DNA from: Gliomastix tumulicola
Taxonomy: Eukaryota > Ascomycota > Sordariomycetes > Hypocreales > Bionectriaceae
Direction: 5' to 3'
Assembly (NCBI GenBank): GCA_001599755.1
Contig: BCHX01000002.1
Location: 4,384,330-4,448,329 of the forward strand
Length of the DNA: 64,000 nt
Below, piece by piece: positions 35,801 through 46,388 of this stretch (positions within the stretch are counted from its first letter, which is position 1; the number at the start of each line of letters is the position of its first letter). The position numbers and the translations under genes are program-made. Below the pieces are notes generated by a model. The model saw only the letters and a list, made by a program, of their open reading frames with translations. It made no database searches and was not told the DNA's origin.

Positions 35801-36607
35801 GGCTCTGTATTCAGATCTCACCCTCTCCGAGACATTGTCTCACCTGAGCGGACTTGCCCATGAGACACGGCAGAGCGAGAAAGATAGCGATCCAGGCGTG
35901 CGTTCAAGATCCGTAGGGATCGGTCGAGCTCACTTGTCCTCCTCCCCTTCCCCCCTCCCTTTTTGTCCCCCTTTCCCTTCGGCTCGTATCTCAACCCGGA
36001 CATGGCATGTTGCTGCACGGCGCTGGATACGCTCAGGTGCAGCGTAGACTATTGACTAATATACTCCGTACGCACAGAATGGGCAGGGACATGATTCGCG
36101 ACCCTGCTTCCTAGACCGCGCCATCCCCGAGCAAGCTCCTTGGCGCTATGGAGTGCCGGTGCTCGACTGCCTCCTCCGATAGGGTGAGGCTCGACGGGCT
36201 CATTGTTCGAAACTTGAGAGTCGTGGACGCCGTCGATGGTGCGCATCTTGGGGCGGATCTTGGCTGCTTGACCGTGCGGCAAGCCCCCTTTTTTGACTGA
36301 TCTTGAATTGGGCTCGATATGCAAGTAATTACCGGCCGACGATCGTGACCCGCTGGTGGACTGATATCAGCCAGCGCTCACCGACAGGGACATCGGTGTG
36401 TTGATTTGAGAAGAACCGTAATAATATCATTGAATCTATTGTCTACGTATTCTATGGTCTTGATTTTATTTCACGGCCAGACTTCCGCTTCCTGACCGAT
36501 CGAGCCGTGAGGAATAATGCCTTGCGACGAATATCCTTTTCTCTAACCACCATGTGCTATTTCTTCTCTTGCAACGATGTCGTATATCATGTCCCTACCA
36601 GAGGCCA
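32858..36607. other. Large upstream region of the G-beta gene (about 3.75 kb)
   Basis: Reaches to the 3' end of the acetoacetyl-CoA synthetase gene. The first roughly 250 bp next to the G-beta ATG are pyrimidine-rich on the coding strand, as in strongly expressed fungal leaders, and a CTGGTG minisatellite follows. Beyond that no coding frame is recognisable. Long promoters are common for fungal signalling genes, so this could be regulatory; a missed gene with small exons cannot be excluded. Confidence 0.45.
33130..33186. repeat. GCTGGT / GGGCTGGTGCT minisatellite upstream of G-beta
   Basis: About four copies of a GCTGGT hexamer run into three copies of an 11-mer (GGGCTGGTGCT), 270-330 bp upstream of the G-beta start. 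A repeat this close to a start codon could vary between strains and affect the leader or promoter. Confidence 0.8.
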
Positions 36608-38941
36608 TCAGTTCACGGCTGCCCATTTCTTGAACCACTCCAGAGCCTCTGGGTTGGCAACGCTCGCGTTCGTCTTGATCTGCAGGCCAGACAGAATCTG
36701 CTTGACCGCCACCTCGATCCTGTAGTAGATGTGTTAGCACAAGGAAGGTGTCCCTGTCACGCACGGCGCAGTCTTTGACTTACTTCTTTCCGTTGCCCGT
36801 CTTGGGGATGCCGCCGCCACACTCCTCCACCACACCAGGCACATGACGAGGACTCAGCTCGCCCTTGATCTTAGCCTTGATGCGCAGGCGCAGATCATCG
36901 CTGAAGTCGCGGCCCGGCACCGGGATGATGAACAGACACACCGTCTCGTCCGTGTCCGTCGCGCGCCGCCGCCCGACGCACACGGCGTCCTCGACCTCGC
37001 CCGCGAAGAAGCGCGTCAGGATGTTGTAGATCTCCGCGGACCCGAAGCGCACGCCCGACGGCTTCAGCACGCCGTCCGAGCGCCCGAGCATGACGAGCCC
37101 GCCCGTCGCCCGGTCGGGGATCTTGACGAAGTCGCCGTGGTGCCAGACGGGACCCCTGGCGCCGCAGGTGTCTGCGAAGCGCTCAAAGTACGCGCCGCGG
37201 TACTTGTCCTGGCCTCCGGCGCCGAAGAAGGTGAGCGGCTGGCAGGGGAAGGGCCGGACGCAGACGAGGTCGCCGGCTTCGTCCGGGTCGGTGACTTCTT
37301 CCCCCGTGAGGGAGTCGACGACGCGGATGGCCATGCCGAGGCCGGCGCACTGGATCTCGCCGACGCGGACGGGGAGGAGCGGGCACGAGGCGCCGAAGAG
37401 GGAGACGATGTCGGTGCCGCCGGTGATGGAGCCGAGGTTGACGTGCTTCGGGAACGCCTCGTAGACGAACTTGAAGGTGGACGGCGGGAGGGGCGACGCG
37501 GTCGAGTAGATGGCCTGGAGGTTGGAGAGGTCGATGTCGGGCTCGTCCACGGGACGGACGTTGTTCGCCTCGAGGGCCGTCAGGTACGCTGCGGACGTGC
37601 CGAAGTGCGTGACCTTGAGGTCGGAGAGGACGCGCGGGAGGGAGAGGTAGGAGTGAGGGCGGAAGGGCGAGCCCGAGAACAGGACCAGGGTGGTCCCCGC
37701 GGCGAGGGCGCCGACGCTCCAGTGCCACATCATCCAGGACGTCGTCGTGTAGTAGAGCATCCGCGATGAGGTGCCCAGGGAGCAGTGCAGGACGTGCTCC
37801 TTCTTGTGCTGCAGCAGCGTGCCCAGCGCCGTGTGCACGATGGCCTTGGGCAGGCCCGTGGTGCCGCTGGAGTAGAGGATGTAGAGCGGGTGTGACGGCG
37901 GCAGCTTCTCGAACTCGAGGGGCTGGTCGTCTGGCGTAGAAGCGAGGTAGGATGCGTAGTCGACGGCTTTCACGCCGAGTGCTTTCAGATCATCTAGGCG
38001 CAGGTCTGCCTTGATGTTGTCGATGACAACGACAGTCTCGAGGCTGTCGCCGGTCTTTCTCAGCTCAGCGACAATCTCGGTCGTCTTGGACGTGCTTGAC
38101 CACTCCTTCCCGTTGTACACGGTGCCATTGTCGGCGAAGAGCACCTTGGGCGCAATCTGGCCTAGCCGGTCTAGCACGGCACTCACTCCATTGTCCGGGC
38201 TGATGCCCGTCCACACGGCACCGATACTCGCGGCAGCAAGCATGGCGACCAGCGCCTCCAAGTGGTTGGATACGTAGCCGGCTACGACATCTCCTGACTT
38301 GAGTCCTCCGGCCCGTAGAGCTCCGGCGCAACGGCGGACGTCTTCGCGTAGCTCGGCCCATGTCGTCTCGCGGGCTGAGCCGGGGAGCTCCGTGAGGGTG
38401 ATGACAGCCGGCGCGGAGGGTGAGGGTTCCGAGGGCGGGAAGAGGAGGTTGTGGGCGAAGTTCAGGCGTGTGGAGGAGAAGAAGTCTGGTCGGGGGAACA
38501 TGGGCGCATCCTCGGGGAGGGCTTGGGGCTGCGGTTGTGTCAGTCACTGAGTCTTGACCACGTGAGGCCATCACCACCTCCTCTACGCCCACAGCTGCCA
38601 GCAGCAATGTGGTCGATAACCGACTAGTCACGCTCTTCAGCATACTGTCATATCTCCAGAGCATTGGCAAATCTTGAGATCTCAATGCCATGAAATGCTC
38701 CCTGACTCCCCCCCCTGCACCCACGCACCAGGTCATCTCATCGTACCTTGCCATTGACGTCGGCCTGGATGCCCACAAACTCCCAGCAGCTCTCCCAGAA
38801 CGGCCCGACATGGTCCACAGACCACTTATACAATCCCGCGTAGTCGTCCAGCTGCAGGCCGTGCTTCTCGTTGACGTACTGCAGGAAGCGCCACATGGGC
38901 GTGGACGCGGGGTCCGGATGTCTCCAGAGCTCCTCCGCCAT
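36608..38941 (-). CDS. AACS: Acetoacetyl-CoA synthetase (ANL adenylating family)
   Basis: Three exons, 38941-38747, 38528-36784 and 36719-36608, 683 residues. Introns are 218 nt (GTACGA...CGCAG, phase 0) and 64 nt (GTAAGT...TACAG, phase 2, rebuilding NGKK-IEVAVK). The enzyme activates acetoacetate with ATP and CoA in the cytosol, feeding ketone carbon to lipid or sterol synthesis. N terminus: MWRFLQYVNEKHG and a DDYAGLYKWSVDHVGPFWE cap typical of AACS, distinguishing it from acetyl-CoA synthetase. Core: SRLNF-like TRLNFAHNLLF, the P-loop YSSGTTGLPKAIVH (about residues 284-297), WMMWHWSVGAL, GSITGGTDIVS, the GRSDGVLKPSGVRFG hinge and the C-terminal GNGKKIEVAVKQI with the catalytic lysine region. 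The first intron is long for this genome, but the exon junction matches the family well. Confidence 0.94.
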
Positions 38942-40903
38942 CGGTGCGCTTTGCTGGTGGTCAGTTCTGCCGGAGACGGCGTGTTTTTGAGAGGAAGTAT
39001 TCGATTCTGGCTGGTGTAGATCTTCCGGTCACATGCGAGGAGAGACAGGACGAGAGATGAAGCAGATCAATTCTGTTGGGGTGAAGAAATCTTCACACAA
39101 AGACGCACGGCGGCCGTGAATGGCCGTGGACCGCCGCAACCCGCTCAACTCCCGAACCGAACGGGCTTGTCTATCGGCTAAGAAATGGCAACTGTGGAAA
39201 TCCCTCTAACAAGCAAGATGGCGAGATGACGGGTATCCTCTTTCGGCTGGCCTCGCCCAGAATAAATGGCGTCCGTCAGACCTCGCTGAGCGGCCTCGGA
39301 TCCGATGATGCTTTTATATGTGGCGATGGTGGTGGTGAGAGAGAAGCCAGCCACGGTGAGACAAACAAACCTCACACCCGCCCCTCCCCCTCAGAATCCC
39401 ATTCTTCTAGCATGCGGCTTTTCTTCATCGATATCGGACTCTGCACATGTGGTGGGGGTATAAAAGGAAGACAGGAATCATGGAGGGGAGGGAATACCAG
39501 CATTAATTGCAGACCACCTACCCGACTGGTGCTGGATGAAGCTGACTGATCGAGTCTCGTGACAGATCATGTGCTTGACCCAAGTTCTTTTCAACTTTGA
39601 TAGCATCGACCTTGAGAGAGCTGGAATCTGGGGAATTGCAATGACCTCACTGCCTGTGCTAGTCACTGCCGCATTCACATTCGCACTGCCGACCTTAAAT
39701 GCCAACCTAATACTGGCGCTCCAACTCAAAGCTGCAGCTCGTGCGGCCTGCATGACGTATCGTAAGCATCAAGAAATCGTGACTAACGGCGCACGTCGAC
39801 GATGGGCTGCTCGGTAAACTCGGATTGCTCGGGAGATGTGCCATCGCTGCAGGCCCTCGTTGCAGGGGCCGGGCGGCTGACAGGGACGGCGTCCAGTCTG
39901 TGCTGTTGCTGCCAATGCTACGCTGTGATAACCAAGGTTGACGCGAGGGGCCGGTCAAACGGGCGTTCCCAGGAGAAGGGCGGGACGACTTGGGTTCGTC
40001 TCTGGTCTGTCAGAGCAGCGAGGAAATCGGGTCACAGCGCTGGAATCGCCAAGCAAGGCCGCCTCAGCGACTGGGGCTTGTCTGACTGGTGCTGGTCAAG
40101 CAATTTCCTGCGCTGAGTGAGCAGCCTCGAGGGAGCCTGACACGGCTGAGCTCTGTCTGCCATCTCTTGTCATTGCGTGGCCTAATTTCCGCCGCGCTCC
40201 AAAGAGGAAATCGCCACCATCGACAGTTCATCATTGCTCTTCATCTCAGCCCCTATTCCTCGCTCACGAGCATCTCGACGGGCCCTTCTTCGAGGGGAGG
40301 GAGGGCGAGTCCGTCGAGACAGATGGGATGCTCAACAGGGGACAAAAGGAGGGGGGGCTGGGATGGGGACCCCTGGGCAAGGTTCTCACGAAGCAGACAT
40401 TAAAAGAGAGACTAGCGTTTGCTCTTTATGTGGATTATCGACACACTTTTTGTGTCCCCCCGCTTGGAACTTTGGGCTTGTAGGGGGCTGGCAGGGGGTT
40501 TTACAGGCGGTCATCGGGTACACTTGGCGCCATCACAGTGCTCACAGGGGGCTCGTAGTGCCCGGAAGCCCTGGAAACCCGTCGCTGACCCGCCAAAGCC
40601 GCGGTACCTGGGCGGCTCATCCCACTATTTCCCCCCAATCAGGCGCCAGGGCGCAGAAGATTTCTCTCTGACATGTCGACCGGCCCGCTCCACCCCTTCA
40701 ATCTTGACTTGGACGAAGTGGACGAGTACCTCCTGAACAGCTCCCACTTATCAATTGATTTGATTTGCATTGTATCTGCCCTCTGCCTGGATCCAATATT
40801 ATCCATCCGTCCCTGTGCCAGCTTTTCTCCTCTTCCTGTCTCTTCTCTCCTCCTGGTCTGTGCCTGCGTCCTGCGTCTGTCATCCTCGGGTCCGTCGACG
40901 TCG

Positions 40904-40937
40904 TGCTGCTGCTGCTGCTGCTGCTACTGCTACTACT
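40904..40937. repeat. CTG/CTA trinucleotide repeat
   Basis: Run of CTG with interspersed CTA units in the LCB2 upstream region. It produces a spurious poly-cysteine reading frame and is better seen as a microsatellite in promoter or leader DNA. Confidence 0.8.
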
Positions 40938-41193
40938 GTCGCGCGAAGCTCCCCGGCATCGTCATCCATCGCCAGCCACCAGACATCAGCTTCGGTGGAG
41001 AGCTTGGGAGTGTTAGTAAAAAAGGGCCGGTCGCTCGACTAAAATCCGAGACCCCGACTCGCCGCGAAACCTACACCGGGCCCCTCCGTCACGCGTCTCT
41101 TTACACCGCCAGCCTCGGACCACCAGCAGCGATTTTTGCACTGGAATCTTACTGCCCATTCCGCGCAAAAAGGCTTCCTCACCTCTGAGTCCG

Positions 41194-41298
41194 GTAAGTG
41201 CTTCACTTGACACTGGCCAGGGCCAATTGGCGACGCCCTCGAGAGTTCGATCGGTCCCAATGCGGCTTCGATCGTCTGCCATCATTCCCCCTTTTTAG
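41194..41298 (+). other. Possible 5' UTR intron of LCB2
   Basis: A canonical GTAAGT donor at 41194 is followed by a pyrimidine stretch and a TTTTTAG acceptor ending at 41298, with an alternative TTGCAG at 41307. Leader introns are common in highly expressed fungal genes. The branch-point sequence is weak, so confidence is limited. Confidence 0.3.
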
Positions 41299-41690
41299 GT
41301 TTTGCAGGCATCTGCCCGGCCAGTAGTGTTGGTATGTGGTGCAACTTCTTAGGCAAACCTTGCAGAAGAAGTCGTCCCATGGGCAGATGCAATAGCGCTT
41401 CGCATGGTCGGAGAATAGGAAGACCAGTTCGTCTACGCCCGGCGACACAAAAGTCGGAGACATCCCAACTTTGGCTGTGACACCAGCAGCGCTGTCCCAC
41501 ACACCATCACCGCACCATGCCTCGACTGAATGAGCCCTCCTTGGACCTGCATAGCTTTGCTGCGGGCTGCTGACTCGATCCTCCTCCAGACTCGCCGTCT
41601 CGTCCCGGCCAAGCCTCGAATCAACGAGTCCAGGGCGCCCCGAATCACGAGGTCACTTGCTTCCAACAGTCGGCGTCACTGGCAGAAGAG

Positions 41691-43706
41691 ATGCCCCGTC
41701 GATTGGCAAACCCCTTTTCAACCTCTACCGCTGCCATGTCTCAACCTGACAAGCTGCGCGAGAGACGTCCTTCCAGCTCCAAAGGCAACCGCCTCACCAA
41801 CCTGTTCTCCTCCAGCCCCAAGTCCAAGGAGCACACCCAGCAGGCCTTGCTAGCGATGCAGCAACACCAGCCCAACCAGACGACGACCAGCGTCTCCCAG
41901 TCGCCGTCCCCGGTGTCGCTGCCGACGATATCGCTCTCGACCGCGGAACCCGGCGAATTCAACTCGGCTGAGACTCCGACAACGACACTCTTCGAGCCCC
42001 AGTCTGGGGAGGAGAGCGAGCGTCAGCAGCGCGCCGATGCTCAATTCGGTCCCCTTTGCCAACCCAGCCACCTATACACGAGCAAGTCGCATGGCAAGCC
42101 TCTGGAGACCCCGATCGAAGATGAGCCGCCCTACTACTTCATCCTGACCACCTACGTCAGCTATCTCATCCTCATTATCCTCGGCCACATCCGTGACTTC
42201 TTCGGCAAGCGCTTCGGGAACAAGAAGCACTACAACTCTCTCAAGGTCCAGAACGGGTATGCGCCGCTCAACGATGACTTCGACAGCTTCTATACCCGTC
42301 GGCTCAAGATGCGTCTGGATGACTGCTTCGCACGTACGTCGACCGGTGTCCCTGGTCGGTTTATCACTCTTCTGGACCGCCAGTCGGACGACTTCAACCG
42401 CACCTACAAGTACACCGGCACCACTACGGAAACCCTCAACATGAGCTCGTACAACTACCTCGGCTTTGCGCAGTCGGATGGCCCCTGCGCCGATGCGGTC
42501 GAGGAGTGCGTCAAGCGCTACGGCATTTCTACCTGCAGCCCTCGTATGGATTCTGGCACCACTGATCTCGCTCTCGAGGTCGAGCGTGAGGTCGCCGCCT
42601 TTGTCGGAAAGCCTGACTCCATGGTCTTTTCCATGGGCTACGTCACTAACGCCAGCTCCTTCCTGCCTCTTGCCGGCAAGGGCTGCCTGATCATCTCGGA
42701 CGAGCTCAACCATGCCTCCATCAGAATCGGTGCGCGCCAGTCTGGTGCTGTCATTCGGTCGTTCAAGCACAACAATGTTGCGGAGCTCGAGCGCGTGCTG
42801 CGCGAGGCTATCTCCCAAGGTCAGCCCCGTACCCACCGTCCCTGGAAGAAGATTCTGGTCGTCATCGAGGGTCTCTACTCTATGGAGGGTACCATGTGCG
42901 ATCTCCCCGGCATCCTCGCTCTGAAGCGCAAGTACAAGTTCTACCTCTACGTCGACGAGGCTCACTCTATCGGTGCCCTTGGCCCCCGCGGTCGTGGTGT
43001 GTGCGATTATTTCGGTGTCGATCCCTCCGAGGTCGATATTCTCATGGGAACCCTGACCAAGTCTTTCGGCGCCAATGGAGGCTACATCGCGGCCGACAAG
43101 CACATCATCGACAAGCTCAGGAGCGTCAATGCCGGAACCTCGTACGGCGAATCTCCCGCGCCGTGTGTCCTCATGCAGATTCTGGCTTCCCTCAAGATGA
43201 TCACTGGAGAGCTCTGCCCTGGCCAGGGTGAGGAGCGTCTGCAGCGAATTGCCTTCAACTCTCGATACCTCCGACTCGGACTCAAGCGACTTGGCCTCAT
43301 TGTCTATGGCCACGACGACTCCCCCATCATCCCCATCATGCTCTACCACCCCGCCAAGATCCCCGCCTTCTCCCACGAGATGCTTCGACGCAAGATCTCC
43401 GTCGTCGTCGTCGGTTATCCCGCCACCCCGCTGATCACATCCCGTGCCCGTTTCTGCGTGTCGGCCGCACACAACAAGGATGACCTCGACCGTCTGCTCG
43501 CTGCCTGCGACGAGGTCGCTGATCGCATGCAGATCAAGTACTCGTCAGGCATTGCGGGCGGTCTCGAGCCCCTCCCCGACAGCGTGTCCCCCGAAGAGGA
43601 GGCACAGTGGCGAGCCGAGACTGGCGCTCCCATCAGGCCACCTCGCTGGACTATCGAGGACGTCACCCGCCTCGGTGTCCACGACGCCAAGATTCCTCTG
43701 CGGTAA
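41691..43706 (+). CDS. LCB2: Serine palmitoyltransferase subunit 2 (LCB2)
   Basis: Single exon, 671 residues from the ATG at 41691; an alternative start at 41736 (MSQPDKLRE) would remove 15 residues and also has a purine at -3. Catalytic subunit of the ER enzyme that condenses L-serine and palmitoyl-CoA to 3-ketodihydrosphingosine, the first step of sphingolipid synthesis. After a Ser/Thr/Pro-rich N terminus comes a membrane segment (YYFILTTYVSYLILIILGHI), then the alpha-oxoamine-synthase fold: NMSSYNYLGFAQ, CSPRMDSGTTDLALEVE, DELNHASIRIGARQSGA, VIEGLYSMEG, YLYVDEAHSIGALGPRGRGV and the PLP-lysine motif GTLTKSFGANGGYIA with the Schiff-base lysine at about residue 457. The frame is complete and shows no missing key residue. 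It needs an LCB1 partner, which is not in this window. Confidence 0.96.
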   Translation: MPRRLANPFSTSTAAMSQPDKLRERRPSSSKGNRLTNLFSSSPKSKEHTQQALLAMQQHQPNQTTTSVSQSPSPVSLPTISLSTAEPGEFNSAETPTTTLFEPQSGEESERQQRADAQFGPLCQPSHLYTSKSHGKPLETPIEDEPPYYFILTTYVSYLILIILGHIRDFFGKRFGNKKHYNSLKVQNGYAPLNDDFDSFYTRRLKMRLDDCFARTSTGVPGRFITLLDRQSDDFNRTYKYTGTTTETLNMSSYNYLGFAQSDGPCADAVEECVKRYGISTCSPRMDSGTTDLALEVEREVAAFVGKPDSMVFSMGYVTNASSFLPLAGKGCLIISDELNHASIRIGARQSGAVIRSFKHNNVAELERVLREAISQGQPRTHRPWKKILVVIEGLYSMEGTMCDLPGILALKRKYKFYLYVDEAHSIGALGPRGRGVCDYFGVDPSEVDILMGTLTKSFGANGGYIAADKHIIDKLRSVNAGTSYGESPAPCVLMQILASLKMITGELCPGQGEERLQRIAFNSRYLRLGLKRLGLIVYGHDDSPIIPIMLYHPAKIPAFSHEMLRRKISVVVVGYPATPLITSRARFCVSAAHNKDDLDRLLAACDEVADRMQIKYSSGIAGGLEPLPDSVSPEEEAQWRAETGAPIRPPRWTIEDVTRLGVHDAKIPLR

Positions 43707-46388
43707 AGCAAGAGAACCACGTTTGTACTGTGCTTGTTCCGGCGTTTTTTCCCTGATGCACAATCGACACTACACGGACGAATACGGAGGGGGATAATGG
43801 GGCTTCCTTGGGCTCGGTGTTGCGGCGCATTTGAATAGACTCTTTGATCCTGTGAAGGACCAGCATGTTTGCTTAGCTTATACTCTCTTCTATTACCCTC
43901 GCTTCACCTGTTTCATTACTTTTTTTTTTCTGGCTTCTACATTCTTCTGGGACCCGAAACTGGGTTTCCGGGGCGCGTTGTGGCCCTCTTATACGCATAC
44001 TTTTTTCTACCTGTGCAATCTTGCGCCTCTGGGTTTCTCTCCCAAGGGGTGCTTCTTCCCTTCTAGACCATCGTTATAAAAGAGTCGAACCGCGTCGAGA
44101 GCAGGTTGGAGGAGCTTGTTGCAGTCCACGGGTGGATTGTCTCCGAACTTTCTCGTGTTCAGATTTTTCATGCATGTACATAGATGGGTATTGATCGAGT
44201 GGAAGGGAACGCCATGGATGGGATGGACGTGTCCATAGGCTAGTCTTAATGAGGTGGACAAGATAGGAAGTAATGACTACATTCTGGTCGATACGAGATG
44301 ATGGTTCACCTGAAACTGGCAGACGAGGCTCAAGCGGACGGTTCCACGAGTATCTGATCTTCTCAGCCCTCTCAGCATCGGGTTTTTTTTTTTACGCAAC
44401 CATCCTTCCTTCCACAGCCCAGACCGGCCCAAGCTCAGACTGAGAATTGAGCTCCCGTAGCTTCGCAAAAGGGACGTCAGACACGCCCGGGCACTTGGTG
44501 TTACCCATCGCCGGTCTTGGCGACGGACCAAGGTGAAACCCGACACCTTTCCCATCGAGTAGTTCTACGGGCACATCTATCCATTACCTGATTGAAACCT
44601 GAAACCTGAAACCTGGGGGGGAGACTCCCCAAGCTCTCTGCGATACGAAGAGCGCGGACACTCTCCTAGTGGTTTCTTGCTGTTTGGACATGAAGGAAAA
44701 AGCAACGAGAAAAAGGATTGGTGGCATGGACTTTCAGGGGCTGTCGGATAGTAGGTACGAGGTGTGGTTGCATGCATGAGCCCTTCCTCCTGTAAGGGGA
44801 AGCAGAGGGAACCTGCGCCCGTTTAATCAGGAACTGAAATCCCGAATATGGAGAAAGACACCCGGGGGGGGATATCAAACAGGGCGGCTGCTAACACACA
44901 CGGCCAGGCATCCGAATATCTGATTCCCATCAATCAATGACGAACGAGGGATACACCCAGCGGGCAGGTGGTAATGGTCACGGAGAGGTGGATAGGTTGG
45001 ATGGATTATTTTAGGAAACCTCAGCGGCTCGCCCAATGGGAACAGGGCGGAAAGGGCTGTTGCGGCGCGTCCGAGCTGCGGGAGTTGAACATGCGATTTG
45101 TGTGCAGATCAATGAGACCACGGCTTCTCGGTGACTCCTTGAGAATTTTTTTTTTTTAAATTTTTTTATAACTTTTGCAACTGGGAGGAGGGAGGAATGG
45201 AAATTGCCGCGTTGTTTCTGGCTGTTGGTTTGCTGATAACTCTAGGGCTATGGTGGTGAGGTGACAAAGCAGTGTCTGGTGGCAGGCATGCTGTGGTTTG
45301 ACTGCGCCACAGTGCCTGAGGTGCATTCGTGGCCCCCTGTAGCCCCCTAGCAGTGGGGCAGCCCAGCCGGAGCGGCTAGTGAGAGCCCATGAGCCGTCAC
45401 TGATGGTGCTAAGGCGCGCACGTGGTGGAGGAAAAGGTCAAGCCACAGACACACCCAAAATGCTGGTGGGACTGATCGAGGTATTCTTTCGCCCTTCGTG
45501 GTGCGCTCCGAGGGCTGCCCTGTGCCTGGAGTGGCTTTAGGCTGGGGTTCCACCGTTCCTCCCAGCGGGCAACACGTTCCTGGTACCTCGCTGCGCAGGC
45601 CCAGGCACACACAAATGGCTGTAACCCTACCTTGCTGGCCCATCNCCCCCCNCCCCACCGCCTGTAAAATATGGAGACGGGACCGCTCAAACGACGGGGC
45701 CTTCCAAGTTCAGGTCCTCAAGCCAGCAGAGAGAAAGATGGTCAGGCCAGTTCAGGCTCGGCGCCTTTAGACGCTACCACTCTAACGGAGACACCACCTC
45801 CTGTACCTACGGGCGAACCTCAGCTTCATCAATCCTCCCCGTCCACACGCAGCCTCGTCTCTCGCCTTGCCTCGCGCCCCTCCCTCCTTCCTTCCTTCCT
45901 CACAGCCTCGCTATTCTCTGCCCTGCGTTCTAAAAGCCACTCGTTTCGCCCCGGACGGACAGCTTAAAGGGGGAGAAACAAACAGTGGTGTTAATTTCCC
46001 TGCACCGGTATACTGGGCTCCTCACCTGCGGTGGCGGTCACGACCCCGACGACGAAAAAATAAAAACCCTGCTCGACGGGGCAGCAAAAGACCATCTGCT
46101 ACTTTGGTTGATCGATTTTCTTCCTCGAAACGATCCGTGGACTTACAGCGACGACCGGGCTTGTATTTCTACTGCTGATCTCGCCAGCTTGTCGATCACC
46201 TAGCCGGAGTACTAGGACCTACAAGACTTCAGGTACTGGGGGGCACCACCACCTCCTTTGCTTCAACGCCCAGGCCCGCCGCCGCCACCGCCGTTTGTTT
46301 CTCGACACCCCCGGGATACACACGCCATACACATATCATCGAAGGGGGGCGCCTAGGCTTTCCTCAGCTTTGATCCCGCCGGCCCAAG
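43707..46388. other. Intergenic: LCB2 3' region and STE50 promoter/leader
   Basis: About 2.7 kb. T-rich DNA to about 44,080 fits the LCB2 3' UTR. A/T homopolymer runs occur at 45,147-45,168. The stretch 45,240-46,388 looks like the STE50 promoter and leader: it carries AGGGGGCT in reverse orientation at 45341, C/T-rich tracts near 45,870-45,910, and two ambiguous bases (45645 and 45652). No gene is recognisable. Confidence 0.5.

Larger units (their letters stand above)
38942..41690. other. Divergent region between AACS and LCB2
   Basis: About 2.75 kb holding both promoters. A TATA-like TATAAAA lies at 39459-39465 on the plus strand, about 105 bp before a weak 82-codon frame (39569-39817) that I do not accept as a gene. 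The LCB2 side contains two AGGGGGCT words (40482 and 40546), a CTG/CTA microsatellite and a possible leader intron. No recognisable gene. Confidence 0.5.

Noticed and set aside
39569..39817. 82-codon plus-strand frame about 105 bp after a TATAAAA box
   Set aside because: Third positions are near random and the peptide has no recognisable domain; the hydrophobic stretch alone is not enough to call a gene.
40673..41188. 171-codon frame with a poly-cysteine run upstream of LCB2
   Set aside because: The cysteine run is produced by a CTG/CTA microsatellite, and the region looks like promoter and leader of LCB2.
42072..43472. 466-codon open frame antisense to LCB2
   Set aside because: It exactly overlies the LCB2 exon, which has a full set of catalytic motifs. 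Long antisense frames arise from the strong third-position G/C bias; the peptide has no recognisable domain.
44081..44092. tRNA B-box-like sequence on the minus strand (GGTTCGACTCT)
   Set aside because: The flanking bases cannot form a T-arm stem and no matching A box or acceptor stem was found.
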